Assembly (NCBI GenBank): GCA_028753945.1
Contig: JAPNXP010000001.1
Coordinates: 9,352,501-9,416,500 of the forward strand
Reading direction: 5' to 3'
Source of the DNA: Hexactinellida sp. DTS-2022
Lineage: Eukaryota; Porifera; Hexactinellida
DNA: 64,000 nt
Positions 22,739 to 32,419 of the stretch are shown here, piece after piece (within the stretch, counting starts at the first letter, position 1; each line of letters begins with the position of its first letter). Both the position numbers and the translations under genes were made by a program. The notes beneath the pieces were generated by a model that was not told the origin of the DNA, searched no databases, and saw only the letters and a list, made by a program, of their open reading frames with translations.

Positions 22739-23083
22739 ATGTATATTAGCTATACTAGTTTATTCCTCGTGATTTCAATCATAAACTCTGGCTACCAATA
22801 TGCAACAAGCAACAACGGTTTGGAATTTGTGCTTTGCAAAGACAATACAACAGAATGCCCCGATAAGATGACCTGTTGTAACCAGACGAATGAGGCCACT
22901 CAAGGATGGCATCTCGACTGCTGTCCATTTGAAAATGCTGTTTGCTGCAACAAAGCTAAGAGTTGTTGTCCTGAGAGTTTCAAATGCAATAATGAAGCAA
23001 AAACATGTGACCAGGACTACACTGTGATAAGAATGACACACCTCAGCAAGGAGCAGGCGCTAAAGGGGTTCGGAGGCTTTTAA
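22739..23083 (+). CDS. Secreted single-domain granulin
   Basis: 114 aa. A hydrophobic N-terminus (MYISYTSLFLVISIINSGY) is a likely signal peptide. One granulin domain at about residues 31-84 has all twelve cysteines, with a three-residue-longer loop (TQGWHLD) before the second CC pair and SCCPESF in place of HCCPSG. The tail is short (VIRMTHLSKEQALKGFGGF). The ATG is immediately preceded by ATCCCACAG plus two bases, a strong acceptor-like sequence, so an untranslated first exon or trans-splicing is possible. It is diverged from the two-domain gene upstream. Confidence 0.85.
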   Translation: MYISYTSLFLVISIINSGYQYATSNNGLEFVLCKDNTTECPDKMTCCNQTNEATQGWHLDCCPFENAVCCNKAKSCCPESFKCNNEAKTCDQDYTVIRMTHLSKEQALKGFGGF

Positions 23084-23744
23084 GAGTCACAAGACACGAA
23101 TGCTTTTATACTTGTATTTATAATTACTATATATATATATATATAGCGTTGAATTCTTAACAAGTATTTCAACTCTAGATGGAGTTTTGAATAATTTGAA
23201 ATAAATATTTTTATAAGCACTGTTCTAATTGTTCTGTCAACTTCTGTGCACTGTTCTGTAATGGAGACAATTTATATTTGTATAGATTAAATATAGCATT
23301 GGGTAATTAGTCCCATTTAATGAATAATAATAAAAGGGATGAATTGCTAATTTGCTAATTGAGACTTAAGGTGTAATTGGTATAATATGAACTCAACTAG
23401 TAGAAGAACCGTTAGATGCTGGTAAACTGACCAATTCATCCGTTTTATTCAGGCCTGACGTGCGTTGTTTTTAAGGAAAAATCTGGAAAATCGGTGATAA
23501 TAGGTATTAATCAGGGTGCGCGGTGCACTCAGAGTATTCTTAATACTAATGTTGGTATTTCTTGAAAATTTTACTATTTTGCTAAATTTGGGCCCGCGGA
23601 ACTCTTTGGGTTAGAGGATAGACCCTGGTTGGATTCTGGAGCAGATGTCGAATTTGAATTGTGGAATGCATAATGAATATAACAGTGTACTGACTAAAAC
23701 AAGCAATCGAAGAATCGTTTTCATAACTGTAAGTATTAATAATA

Positions 23745-23910
23745 CAGTTGAAATCGGGGTTTTTTGTCCATTTGATTACGCTGCCTAGGCGACAAAAAAA
23801 CCGAATATTTTATATTAGAATTGTATGAATACTAAAATAATTTATACAAGGATTGAAGACAAATTCTGATAAGACAGAAAAACCGGTGCCAAAAAAGCCG
23901 ATTACGACTG
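23745..23910. mobile_element. Pogo-like MITE
   Basis: CAGTTGAAATCGG at the left and CCGATTACGACTG at the right, flanked by TA. Internal GTTTTTTGTCC / GGCGACAAAAAAACC inverted blocks. Confidence 0.65.
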
Positions 23911-24168
23911 TAGTGCTTAAATTAAAAAACTTCTAGTGTATATTAGTTCGGGAACATATCTATCTATTGGAGACGGTAGGACTGTAAATTAGAAGCATTT
24001 ATTCAAACCAAATTATGAAAAAATTAGCTTTAATTAAAAATATAATCATCCTGCATTTCTCGGAGGTTTCCTTTTATAGTATTTAAATATGGACTCAGTC
24101 CTCTCTATTTCATCTGTACTCCGGGCTATCCCTGTTTCCCATGTTCGGAGCTTGATAGGTATCTGACA

Positions 24169-24397
24169 CACAGGGGCGGCGCCAGCACAGCCCCCTTGGG
24201 GGGCGGACCAATGCACTGGAGGGGCAAACCCAATAGTTGTAAACATTCCAAAAATACACATTCAAACCAAATCGATAATTTTAATGACAAACTTAGTTAC
24301 CAAACTGTCCTATAATAGTATGCGGTGGGGCATCTCAGCAAAACGGCTAATTATGAACTCCCTGTCCAGGGCGTATAGCCCCCCCGCACCGCCACTG
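24169..24397. mobile_element. hAT-like MITE
   Basis: CAGGGGCGGCGCCAG near the left and GCACCGCCACTG at the right are imperfect inverses. Candidate target duplication ATCTGACA / ATCTGATA (7 of 8). GC-rich ends contrast with the AT-rich interior. Confidence 0.6.
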
Positions 24398-24699
24398 ATC
24401 TGATAGGGTTGCCGGTCGCCGTGGGAATGGGATGGGATTTTTTCCAGTGGCTATTCTCATAGGATTTTGTAGGGATACCTTGAAATGGAATGTATTATTA
24501 CGTACGTATATTACAGATCCATTTCAATAGCACAGTAAAGTAAATACAGTGAGAGGCCATTTGCTTGGATCTGATGTTAGATAGTGATATTAGGCCATCT
24601 AAATATATTTACTAACTATATTTAAGATATTGTACAATCCTAAAAATAAAGCTAATCGATATGTTCAAAACAAATGTACACAAATTATTTAGTTCGGTT

Positions 24700-25761
24700 T
24701 CACTTCTTGTTTGCAAGTACAAAATAGAAGCGGAGATTCGTGTTATCTCCAATCTGAGCAGAGAAGTCTGTAACCAGGTCTGAGTCTTGTAGAGGGGCAC
24801 TTCCAAACATAAACTTATATAGGACCTTTTGGGGTGATAAGTCTACGTACCTCGCATACATCTTAATGTCCTGCTTTTCATGAGGTAACCCACTGGTAAC
24901 AACAGTAAAGACATCTTGGAATGTATGTGCTGGATTCAAGTATAAATGATTAACTTTACCCCAATTCTCTTGGCTAATAATCCTATATGAATACTTAAGC
25001 TTATATGAAGATGTGTGGTCAATAGTTTTAATTGTTGCTGTTGCCTCGTTGGTTAGAGAAACCGGGACTGAACCTTCAGCTAATCCATGCCAGGATAGCA
25101 ACTGGTCCCAAGCCTTGGAATGCAAAGTAGTTATATTTACAGAGTCGAGATCCTTACCTAGCACATCAAAATTTTCAATTGGAATGTTCTCCATCACTTC
25201 GTCATCAGTACTCAAATCGGAACTATCAAAATTGGCAGCTTTTTTCCACTTATGGAACCAACTGTCACTCACCACATACAGAGCGTCTCCCTCCCCGGGC
25301 TCCAGTCTCAACAGAGGAGCTAGTCTCTCTCTCTCCTCCTTCCTGGTTCTATAAATAGATACCTCAGCTAGTCTATCAAAAACACATTCATTTAACTGCC
25401 AACTCAGACACACGAGGCCCAGTGACCCCTTCTGATTCCCGAAATGATCAATTTGCTCCCTGATCTCACTCGCTTGTTTCAACTGAAACTCTATTAGATT
25501 ATTACTATTCAGATTTAGTTCGACTTGCTCAAGCGTCAGTTCCAATTGCTTCAAGTCTCGGTCTAACGGTTCCAGTTTAGTTGCACTAATAACTTCAAGC
25601 GAAGCCAACTTCTCGACGAGTTCTGCCTCACGCTTGCATAGCAACTGATGATACACAGCAAATGTGCTCGCTATGTTCTCTCTCGCTTCTACAAATGTCA
25701 TTACACGCGTAATTGGATCTTCCAGGGGTATAGTGTAATTACTCTCCTTAAAAGTCGCCAT
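24700..25761 (-). CDS. DUSP-Ubl domain protein without a protease domain
   Basis: Intronless, 353 aa. Residues 30-105 are helical and coiled-coil-like. Residues about 160-240 match a DUSP domain of ubiquitin-specific proteases (VVSDSWFHKWKKAANFD, then SKAWDQLLSWHGLAEG). The C-terminal 110 residues look like the ubiquitin-like domain that follows DUSP in USP4/11/15 (YKFMFGSAPLQDSDLV, RFYFVLANKK end). The catalytic Cys and His boxes of a USP are absent and the next gene lies on the far side of 350 bp of spacer, so this is not simply a split USP. A binding or adaptor role is inferred. TAG lies three bases before the ATG. Confidence 0.78.
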   Translation of the reverse strand: MATFKESNYTIPLEDPITRVMTFVEARENIASTFAVYHQLLCKREAELVEKLASLEVISATKLEPLDRDLKQLELTLEQVELNLNSNNLIEFQLKQASEIREQIDHFGNQKGSLGLVCLSWQLNECVFDRLAEVSIYRTRKEERERLAPLLRLEPGEGDALYVVSDSWFHKWKKAANFDSSDLSTDDEVMENIPIENFDVLGKDLDSVNITTLHSKAWDQLLSWHGLAEGSVPVSLTNEATATIKTIDHTSSYKLKYSYRIISQENWGKVNHLYLNPAHTFQDVFTVVTSGLPHEKQDIKMYARYVDLSPQKVLYKFMFGSAPLQDSDLVTDFSAQIGDNTNLRFYFVLANKK

Positions 25762-26115
25762 TAGCTATTTATATAAACAACTGTGAGTAAGTGAATAATG
25801 CCCGTATATAAAATAATATAAATGTTACATATAAATAGGTTGATAAACCTGTCCAATAACGAAATTATTGGGCTAGTCCATTGGGTAGCCGGCCAATATA
25901 GAGTGTAGTTGTAACTAGAGTCTTACCTAAGAATAAAAATATTTCCGAAATGTTCTATCACCAGAACTAACTGAAACTTACCATACAACTTTTGCCAGAT
26001 CCGTACTGTCAATAGACAGACAGACAAATTGTACCAACCAAGATTGTACAACTAATTTCATAATATCGAAATAGATATCTACTAGTTCTCAAGTTTCTAA
26101 AATAACGAGAAATCG
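25762..26115. other. Short AT-rich spacer
   Basis: 354 bp between the DUSP gene and the stop codon of the GH16 gene (both minus strand). A CAGACAGACAGACA tract near 26014. Nothing else seen. Confidence 0.4.
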
Positions 26116-28723
26116 TTATTTAACTCTCCAAACCTTAACCGAGTCAATTTGCATCGCAGTCGCATCTCCGTGCCAGGTGCTCTGCCACGAATCTCTCTTG
26201 TCCCAGAATTGCTTGGGGGCCATAGGACTCGCGTTAGACCAAGGCTTGCCGTCTCCTTCAGGCCAATACTCACACGCCCCACCAACAGCTACATTCAGTA
26301 GCAGGTAGAACTCTTTGTCGAATGGAGCGTTCTTGCCTCTACCAAGCCAAGGGTTATCCAAGTTCGAATTCTTAGACCAGCCCCCCAACTCCCATAGGGG
26401 TACATCGAATGAGTGGGATAGGACAACATTGTCCTCATGGTCGAAGTAAGAACCGATGTAAGTCTCGTTCCATATTAGTCCGTAAGTGTGGAAGTTCTCA
26501 ATCAAATCATCATCACTCGCTCCCGTCCTAGCGACGTGTGTGAAATGCCAGGGGTCATCTGGAGCGTAAGGTCCCCAGTGGAGAGTAGTGGCGAACTTGT
26601 TATAGCCTATATAATGTAGCGTATTGTTGTATGTGTTAGGTATTTAATTTTGTGTTTGATTTATAGTGAAGTTAATTAACCTAGTAAATAAAGTTTTACG
26701 TTTTAACAGGAAACTATGTTTAAATGGGCAAACTAAAACTGAAATTAACTGGATATACAGTAGAATCTCGTTAATACGAACACCAACGCGACGGACGGTA
26801 AAATCTGTTCTTTTTATCGGAGTTCGTATTAACAGGAGTAATACCCATTGAATGAATAGCCATTGTAGGGACCTGATTTTGTGGAACTGTTTGTCGTCTT
26901 ATCCAGAAATTCGTATTAACCGTGTGCGTACTAACGAAGTTCTACTGTAGTACATTTCATATAACGTAACAGCAACTGATTCAATTTCAATTCGCAGTAT
27001 CGGACAGATTAGTTTTTGAAATTTGTCTCGGTTGAACTCGTCTCAATTAAGCGAAGTCAACTGTATGATTACGAGTTACGAACCTATCGGACCCAACCGT
27101 GGTCTCGATTTATTCAATAAATTACATTGGAACACACAAGGCGGACACCCAAGAGACTGGCAAAAATGTCCGAAATGAACAGGTAAATGCATATTCAGGT
27201 AGATTATTATATTGGAAGTAGTGTGGGAGCTATTGCAAGAGACAGTTATATATGTACATACATGTTCGACAATAAAGCTCAAATTAATATGAGCAAAAAG
27301 AAATATAATTAAACAAGTAAATAAGTATTTTCAAGATGAGGCGAATAAAATAAAAACCTTGGAAATAGTTTCATGAAATTGAATTTTAAGAAACTGAATT
27401 TCAGGAAAATGAATTTATTAGATTTTTTATTTCTTCTCATTGATTTTTGATTCAGACGACAAAAATTTTGTCACATTGTTAAATATTTATATTATTAAAA
27501 CTCGATTGTTGTGTATATATTTGTTTTGTACAATTTCGCATTTAAAAATTTCTAATATGAATATTTATTGTTGTTGTTTACACAAATAGGTAAACAAACT
27601 AACGAAAAATTTAAAATCAACCTAGAAGTTAGCTTTAACGGTTATTATTGTTAAACAAGTTAAAACTATGGAAAATGGTAGAAAGGGATGTATATAACAT
27701 CCTCAATGGAGGAAAGGATGAGGAGTAAGGCCGCATAGCGACGGTAACTTGAGGTGCTTAGTACCGATCTGTCGCAAAGCGACAGAGACCGAAGGCTAGG
27801 GCTCGTATATACTATATAGTATTTCTGAAATTTTTAGAATTTTCACATGTAATCTAAGCCAGGGATTAACAAAAATGTAACATCCTATTGCTGCCTCATT
27901 GCACATATTGAGGTTTGGTGCTTAGCCTCTTAACGAATAGGTCTAGTGCCTAACTGCCAAAATATATTAATAACATACCACCAGGAGCGTAGGAGGGAGG
28001 ATTCCCTCTCGACTCCACAATGTCTATCTCCCCGCTAGCCGGCCAGATACCGTACTCATTGTGAATTGGCCGTAGCCAGATTCCCGGCCAAATCCAATCT
28101 CCTTTCGGCATCTTTGCACGCACCTAAACACATAAGATACAAGGTTATATACCGAGGAGAGAGGGCTGAGTGTATTATATAACGAGATACCTCCATTCTG
28201 CCATATTTAAAAGAAAATATGCCAGCAGTCCTAATCCTAGCGGAGGTAATCGGATTAATAATATCCACTCCGTTGCTCTGTCTGTAGCAGCCATTATCCT
28301 GCTGACTGGTGCAGTAGGTACCAGGATCTGCTCCCCATAAGTCCAATGTCCCGCCATTCTCAACAGCAGCTGTTCCCATTATTTCTGAAGTAAAAGTGGG
28401 TTTGAGGTAAAGCACTCCGTCCTTCACGAAACTGTTAGATCTACAGCATACTTTATAAATATCTATTCTTAGGTAGATAGGATCAGATCAAATAAAGTGC
28501 ACCTATTGTTTATGTACACTTCAAATTCCTTGTTTCCTCCTCCATTCATTGTAATTTCATGTTGCCACTTTGAAAAGTCGAGTGTATTAAAATTGTCTTC
28601 AAAAATAAGCACAGGATCTTTTTCAAAGTATTTTCCATTCTTGAATTCAAGCTTTTCAGACTGTGCACTTGTTATTGCGAGGAATAGAACAAGGAGAAAG
28701 TAAACTGCAAAGTATTTCATCAT
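26116..28723 (-). CDS. Secreted GH16 beta-1,3-glucanase-like protein
   Basis: Four exons, 28723-28503, 28440-28191, 28123-27979 and 26606-26116, give 368 aa. MMKYFAVYFLLVLFLAITSA is a signal peptide. GH16 features in order are FEDNFNTLDFSKW, YGRMEVRAKMPKGDWIWPG (across intron 2), the intact catalytic box GEIDIVESRGN (E-x-D-x-x-E), FHTYGLIW and the terminal VKVWRVK. The family comprises laminarinases and the related glucan-binding pattern-recognition proteins. Here both catalytic glutamates are kept, so hydrolysis of beta-1,3-glucan is plausible, for digestion or antifungal defence (inference). Introns 1 and 2 are 62 and 67 bp. Intron 3 is 1.37 kb, swollen by a pogo-like MITE and a Helitron-like end. 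Confidence 0.9.
26758..26948. mobile_element. Pogo-like MITE in GH16 intron 3
   Basis: CAGTAGAATCTCGTTAATAC left and the imperfect inverse (GTACTAACGAAGTTCTACTG) right, flanked by TA. Two further internal GTTCGTATTAAC-type inverted motifs. Confidence 0.72.
27430..27799 (+). mobile_element. Candidate Helitron 3' end
   Basis: At 27773-27783 GTCGCAAAGCGAC forms a tight hairpin; 12 nt later the sequence reads CTAG, the classic CTRR end of Helitrons. The upstream ~90 bp is GC-richer than its surroundings. The 5' limit is not defined; a block around 27465 (ATTTTGTCACATT) is shared with 29290. Lies inside GH16 intron 3. Confidence 0.4.
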
Positions 28724-28950
28724 CTTAGCTTTAATATGTAGTGTGTAAGTGTAATAAGTGGTTCTTTCAATATTATCAAAAGTAAATAAGGAGTGTACCA
28801 CCCAACATGATTAAGGCCATCTTTGTCCCATTTTTTAAATAAATTCAACCCTGCTCTAATTATACCCGCTTCTTACAAGGAAGTATAAAACGGGATTCTT
28901 GTAGCATACTGTTAACCGTCTGCTTTTGGCTAATTACCTATTCAATATCT

Positions 28951-29365
28951 ATCTCTATATTAAAAACACAATTGTTCTTTGTGTGTTTGTTCAGAGTTGA
29001 TAGGAAAGACCATAAGCTCTATAGTCTATAGTCTAGAGATTTGAAAATTAGTATCCAGGGTAATTTTTCACGCTGACAATTCGTTGTCGACCGCGATCTA
29101 TTGGTTTTCTAAACGAAATAATGGATATGACGTCATAAAGGCACATATTTGGGAATAACTCTTTCAGTTTTCATCCAATTGGCCCAAAATTTTAGATGAT
29201 AACACAACATACAATGAGAGACACGTATACCGATTTATGGGATTGTGACGTCACGTAGGAACTAATTTGGATTTTCAATCGCCAACAATTTTGTCACATT
29301 ATAAAACAGAATGTATTGCATGTCTCTAGAAATTTTATAATTTTCGCATTTTTAATCTGAGCCAG
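28951..29365 (+). mobile_element. Candidate Helitron 5' end
   Basis: Begins TCTCTATATTAAAAACAC at a T-C start, followed by a GTGTGTTTGTTC tract, the usual look of Helitron 5' termini. Downstream blocks (ATTTTGTCACATTATAAA, ATCTGAGCCAGGCAATAAG) recur diverged at 27465 and 27850. No Rep/helicase frame is present. Confidence 0.4.
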
Positions 29366-29369
29366 GCAA

Positions 29370-29640
29370 TAAGAAAATCCAAAATTGCAGCTGTGCCGAC
29401 GCATTTCACTTTGGAGGCACTATCTTTTGGTGGCTACGTGTTAGGATAATTGATACTGCCTCCAAGGAAAATGCTGTCGGCACAGCTGCAATTTTGGATT
29501 TTTTCGCCATGTCATCATTACTATGAAGGTGTTAAATTATTTCAGAAAGGTGTTTCGCAAGGCAACGACACGTTGTGAGTTAGATGTTTCGTTTTAGCTC
29601 ACTTCTTTTCTGAGATATTCAAGTTTCAGTCGAATATAAT
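29370..29640. repeat. GCAGCTGTGCC hairpin repeat, copy 1
   Basis: A 140 bp inverted repeat (AAATTGCAGCTGTGCC ... GGCACAGCTGCAATTT) followed by a tail with GAAGGTGTTAAATTATTTC and AGCTCACTTC blocks. Other copies: 37310-37570 (inverted), 46538-47810 (split by another element) and 49803-49970. Confidence 0.7.
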
Positions 29641-30671
29641 AGGTATTTCGACCATGTAATATTCAAATCTGAAATCAGAATTCTTATATTGAAATTGCTT
29701 CAAAATGTTCAGAAATTAAAGAGGAGAAAAAGGAGAATCCCCTACGTTAAGGATTCGATCAAATATCGAGAGACGCATAGTGCATTTCATCAATTGATGA
29801 ATTAATTTCTTCACTTGACACATCCAGTAATATAATTTCGTAAGGATGAATCGTCTGTCCAGTGATAAGGTCTATCCATTTTGGTATTCTTAGTTAGAAC
29901 TGGATATTTATATATACACTCAAACCTCCCTTATACGGGCACTATCGTCCGGAGGCTGCCCATAACGAAGAATATGCCCGAATCTCAGAAATATAATGGC
30001 TAGTATGTGCAATCCCAAATTCAAAAATCAAAAAGTGGTCGTTAACGGATCGTGGATAATTAAGATATCTAGTATTTCTAGGAAAATAATATACACCAAT
30101 ACGATCAGTGTTTTTTAAACCACGCATAAAAATTACAATATATACATTTCTGATCGCATCATAAGTGGGTTAAGAGTACTGAGAAAGTAAGCAATAAATT
30201 AAATTTACTAGAAAGTGATGAACATGTGAATTCTTCAATTGTTTTGAGGTGAAAAAATGTAAGAATGAAAAGAAAATAATCTGAAAAACATGTCTTGAAG
30301 TTCCATATTTTCTTGCAACAATGTTGCAAGAAAATTGAAAATGTTCAATTTAACAATCAACATATAGTTGAAACCGTTTTTTTCCAACCATTTCTTTTCA
30401 GATAAAAATAGTAAGAAAAAAACAATAATTAGAAAAAACCGGTGAAAAATACTAAGAAAATTGGAATTTCTTACAAAAGATTGTATTACGTACTAATAGT
30501 TAGAATAAACCGATAAGTTAGAATAAACCGGTTTCGACTACACGGTACAACTTTGTTGCATGCAACAATGTTAACCCATTTCTTTATGTCTGGGGAATAA
30601 ATATAACGGGAATTTACAGTATAAATTAATATAATTTATATGAAAATAAGAAGCTCGAATAATGTTTGTAT

Positions 30672-32165
30672 TTACACAAAAGGCCCTATGCTGCTCCTAT
30701 AGAACTCCTTGAGACAGCGCCTAGAGCAAAGCTTAGCGGTCCCAGATGAATGGTGGTACTTGGGGACCGTGAAAGCTGGTATAGCTAACCAGCCTTTGCA
30801 GTAGAGTTTCTTACAAATGGAACACTCCTTCACACGGAAGGGTTTACCGTTAATTTGAAACGGGAATATTCGTGTACAATGAGAGAACTTGAACTTGTCC
30901 CTGAAAAACAATACTGTATTGGTAGCTAATACACTAAGAGGAGCAACATCACTCGTAGTGGAAAACTCACAAATGCAGAGTTTAGAAAATGCATTAGGTG
31001 GCGCTGCGATTGAATTTGTAGCTTTTAAATACTTCTGCCAACAAAATGTCTCATCTGTTACGATGCGGATAAAGTAATCAGTAAGGGTGTTGCATAACGA
31101 CTCAGTGGTACCAATGGAACGCATGAGAGGAGAGTACCAGTAGAACCAGATATCCCAGGAGTTCCCCCACCCATCAAAATTTATGAAAACTTCATCCCCA
31201 GAGGAACGCAGAATGGTACAAGGACAGTACATAGTAGGGTAGCTGGGATGGACAGCTTCAATCTTCATTCCTGTTCGGAACAGATTCTCAACAGATGGCA
31301 TATCAGTAATTTGCGGATAGGGTATTGTGCACACGCGAGAAGATTTGGTAAACAAATGGTCAAACGGGGAATCTATAGTGCTTTCATGCTGGTAGTTTAG
31401 AGAAATCGTACATTTCTCTTGAGGCAAATTACCGATAAACGATTCCTTGAAATAAGCCAAACAGGGCAGAGAGCAAACTGATCCGGTTTGGCTCAGTCTC
31501 CCTTCAGGCGATCTAAGTTGCCCCTGCAGCGTGAAAGCCTTGACACACTTGTAACCTAGCAGATAGGCAGTAGAGCAGATCGTGCATACTTTGGTATGCT
31601 TCAGTTTCGCCTCCAGGTATGGCCCGATTATCTGTCTCAGCCCGATGTAGCAGTGGGCAACTGAGGCTACCTTATTGGCCGAGAGTACCAATAGAGACTG
31701 TATCATAGAGCGACCACTGACCTCTGATACAAACAGCTTTGAGAATGCCTCGATAGGAGCTGCAACACTATTCTTAGCAGCGAGATAGGAATCCCAGTTA
31801 CGCGTCCTCTCCCAGGTGTCAGCATCGTCGTCTTGGTATGGAGGATCTAGCTCACAGCCCATAGCCTGACAAGTACCGACTGGACGAATCTCAGGCGCGT
31901 CCCATCGGTACCAGACATCCCAATCCCCACTCCAGCCGTCGAAATGTGTAAACACAAAATCCCCACTAACGCGGGCAATAGAGCCCACACACCACATGTA
32001 CGGATAATTCTCCTCATTCAACTCGATACCCATTTCCGGCCGGAACAAGTTCCTAGGGGAGGGAGGGAGGTCCCGAGACCCACTCACATAGGCCTCGCAG
32101 ATCCAAGCGCCAAACCCATCGTAATCGCATTCCTCTTTCTGCTCGGTAATGTCTTCTTCACTCAT
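30672..32165 (-). CDS. Protein with two MBT-zinc-cluster modules
   Basis: Intronless, 497 aa, internally duplicated. Module 1: an MBT core at about residues 40-108 (VSGDFVFTHFDGWSGDWDVW, IRPVGTC), then WDSYLAAKNSVAAP resembling the MBT arm, then a cysteine cluster (C194-x2-C197, C231-x3-C235). Module 2 repeats this: core 295-356 (INFDGWGNSWDIWFYW), WQKYLKATNSIAAP, then C448-x2-C451 and C480-x3-C484. The FDGW box and aromatic residues of the MBT methyl-lysine pocket are recognisable. In known MBT proteins the arm precedes the core and cores are consecutive; here each core is followed by an arm and a zinc-like cluster. A chromatin-reader role is inferred. No YAG at the start codon. Confidence 0.82.
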   Translation of the reverse strand: MSEEDITEQKEECDYDGFGAWICEAYVSGSRDLPPSPRNLFRPEMGIELNEENYPYMWCVGSIARVSGDFVFTHFDGWSGDWDVWYRWDAPEIRPVGTCQAMGCELDPPYQDDDADTWERTRNWDSYLAAKNSVAAPIEAFSKLFVSEVSGRSMIQSLLVLSANKVASVAHCYIGLRQIIGPYLEAKLKHTKVCTICSTAYLLGYKCVKAFTLQGQLRSPEGRLSQTGSVCSLPCLAYFKESFIGNLPQEKCTISLNYQHESTIDSPFDHLFTKSSRVCTIPYPQITDMPSVENLFRTGMKIEAVHPSYPTMYCPCTILRSSGDEVFINFDGWGNSWDIWFYWYSPLMRSIGTTESLCNTLTDYFIRIVTDETFCWQKYLKATNSIAAPPNAFSKLCICEFSTTSDVAPLSVLATNTVLFFRDKFKFSHCTRIFPFQINGKPFRVKECSICKKLYCKGWLAIPAFTVPKYHHSSGTAKLCSRRCLKEFYRSSIGPFV

Positions 32166-32419
32166 TATTCAAAGCAAATGTAATAGGAGCTAATACTACA
32201 ATAATATATATAAGTAATATTCTAAGCTATAATTATATATAGTAAAGTATGTAAAGAAATTGGATTGATCTTCATCTGAAGAATATTATAGGCCTGAGAT
32301 TCAACTACATAGTAATAATTAATTAATAAGTGAGATTTCAATAGGTTAGAATCCGTTAGATCTTTTAGTATTGATGCATTGTATTTTATGAGACTAGTCA
32401 TAATAAGAATCATTATATT
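32166..32419. other. AT-rich leader, possible 5' LTR remnant
   Basis: 254 bp between the MBT gene start and the retrotransposon primer-binding site. By position it should hold the 5' LTR, but no matching 3' copy was found. Confidence 0.3.

Larger units (their letters stand above)
23084..24699. other. Intergenic region with two MITEs
   Basis: Gap between the second granulin and the DUSP gene (convergent). It includes a TA microsatellite near 23133-23145, a pogo-like MITE (23745-23910) and a hAT-like MITE (about 24169-24397). No coding signal. Confidence 0.45.
28724..30671. other. Intergenic region with Helitron-like and hairpin repeats
   Basis: Between the GH16 start and the MBT gene. Contains a Helitron 5'-like segment (28951-29365), the GCAGCTGTGCC hairpin repeat (29370-29640), and a half pogo-like end near 29918 (TACACTCAAACCTCCCTTAT). 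From 30130 to 30670 AT-rich DNA with TTGTTGCATGCAACAA-type palindromes and no coding signal. Confidence 0.45.

Noticed and set aside
25762-25910. Missing USP catalytic exon upstream of the DUSP gene
   Set aside because: No Cys-box or His-box coding sequence in any frame of the spacer.
27700-27800. tRNA-like or SINE head
   Set aside because: GC-richer than the surroundings, but I could not fit A and B box promoter elements or a cloverleaf; the hairpin-CTAG end fits a Helitron better.
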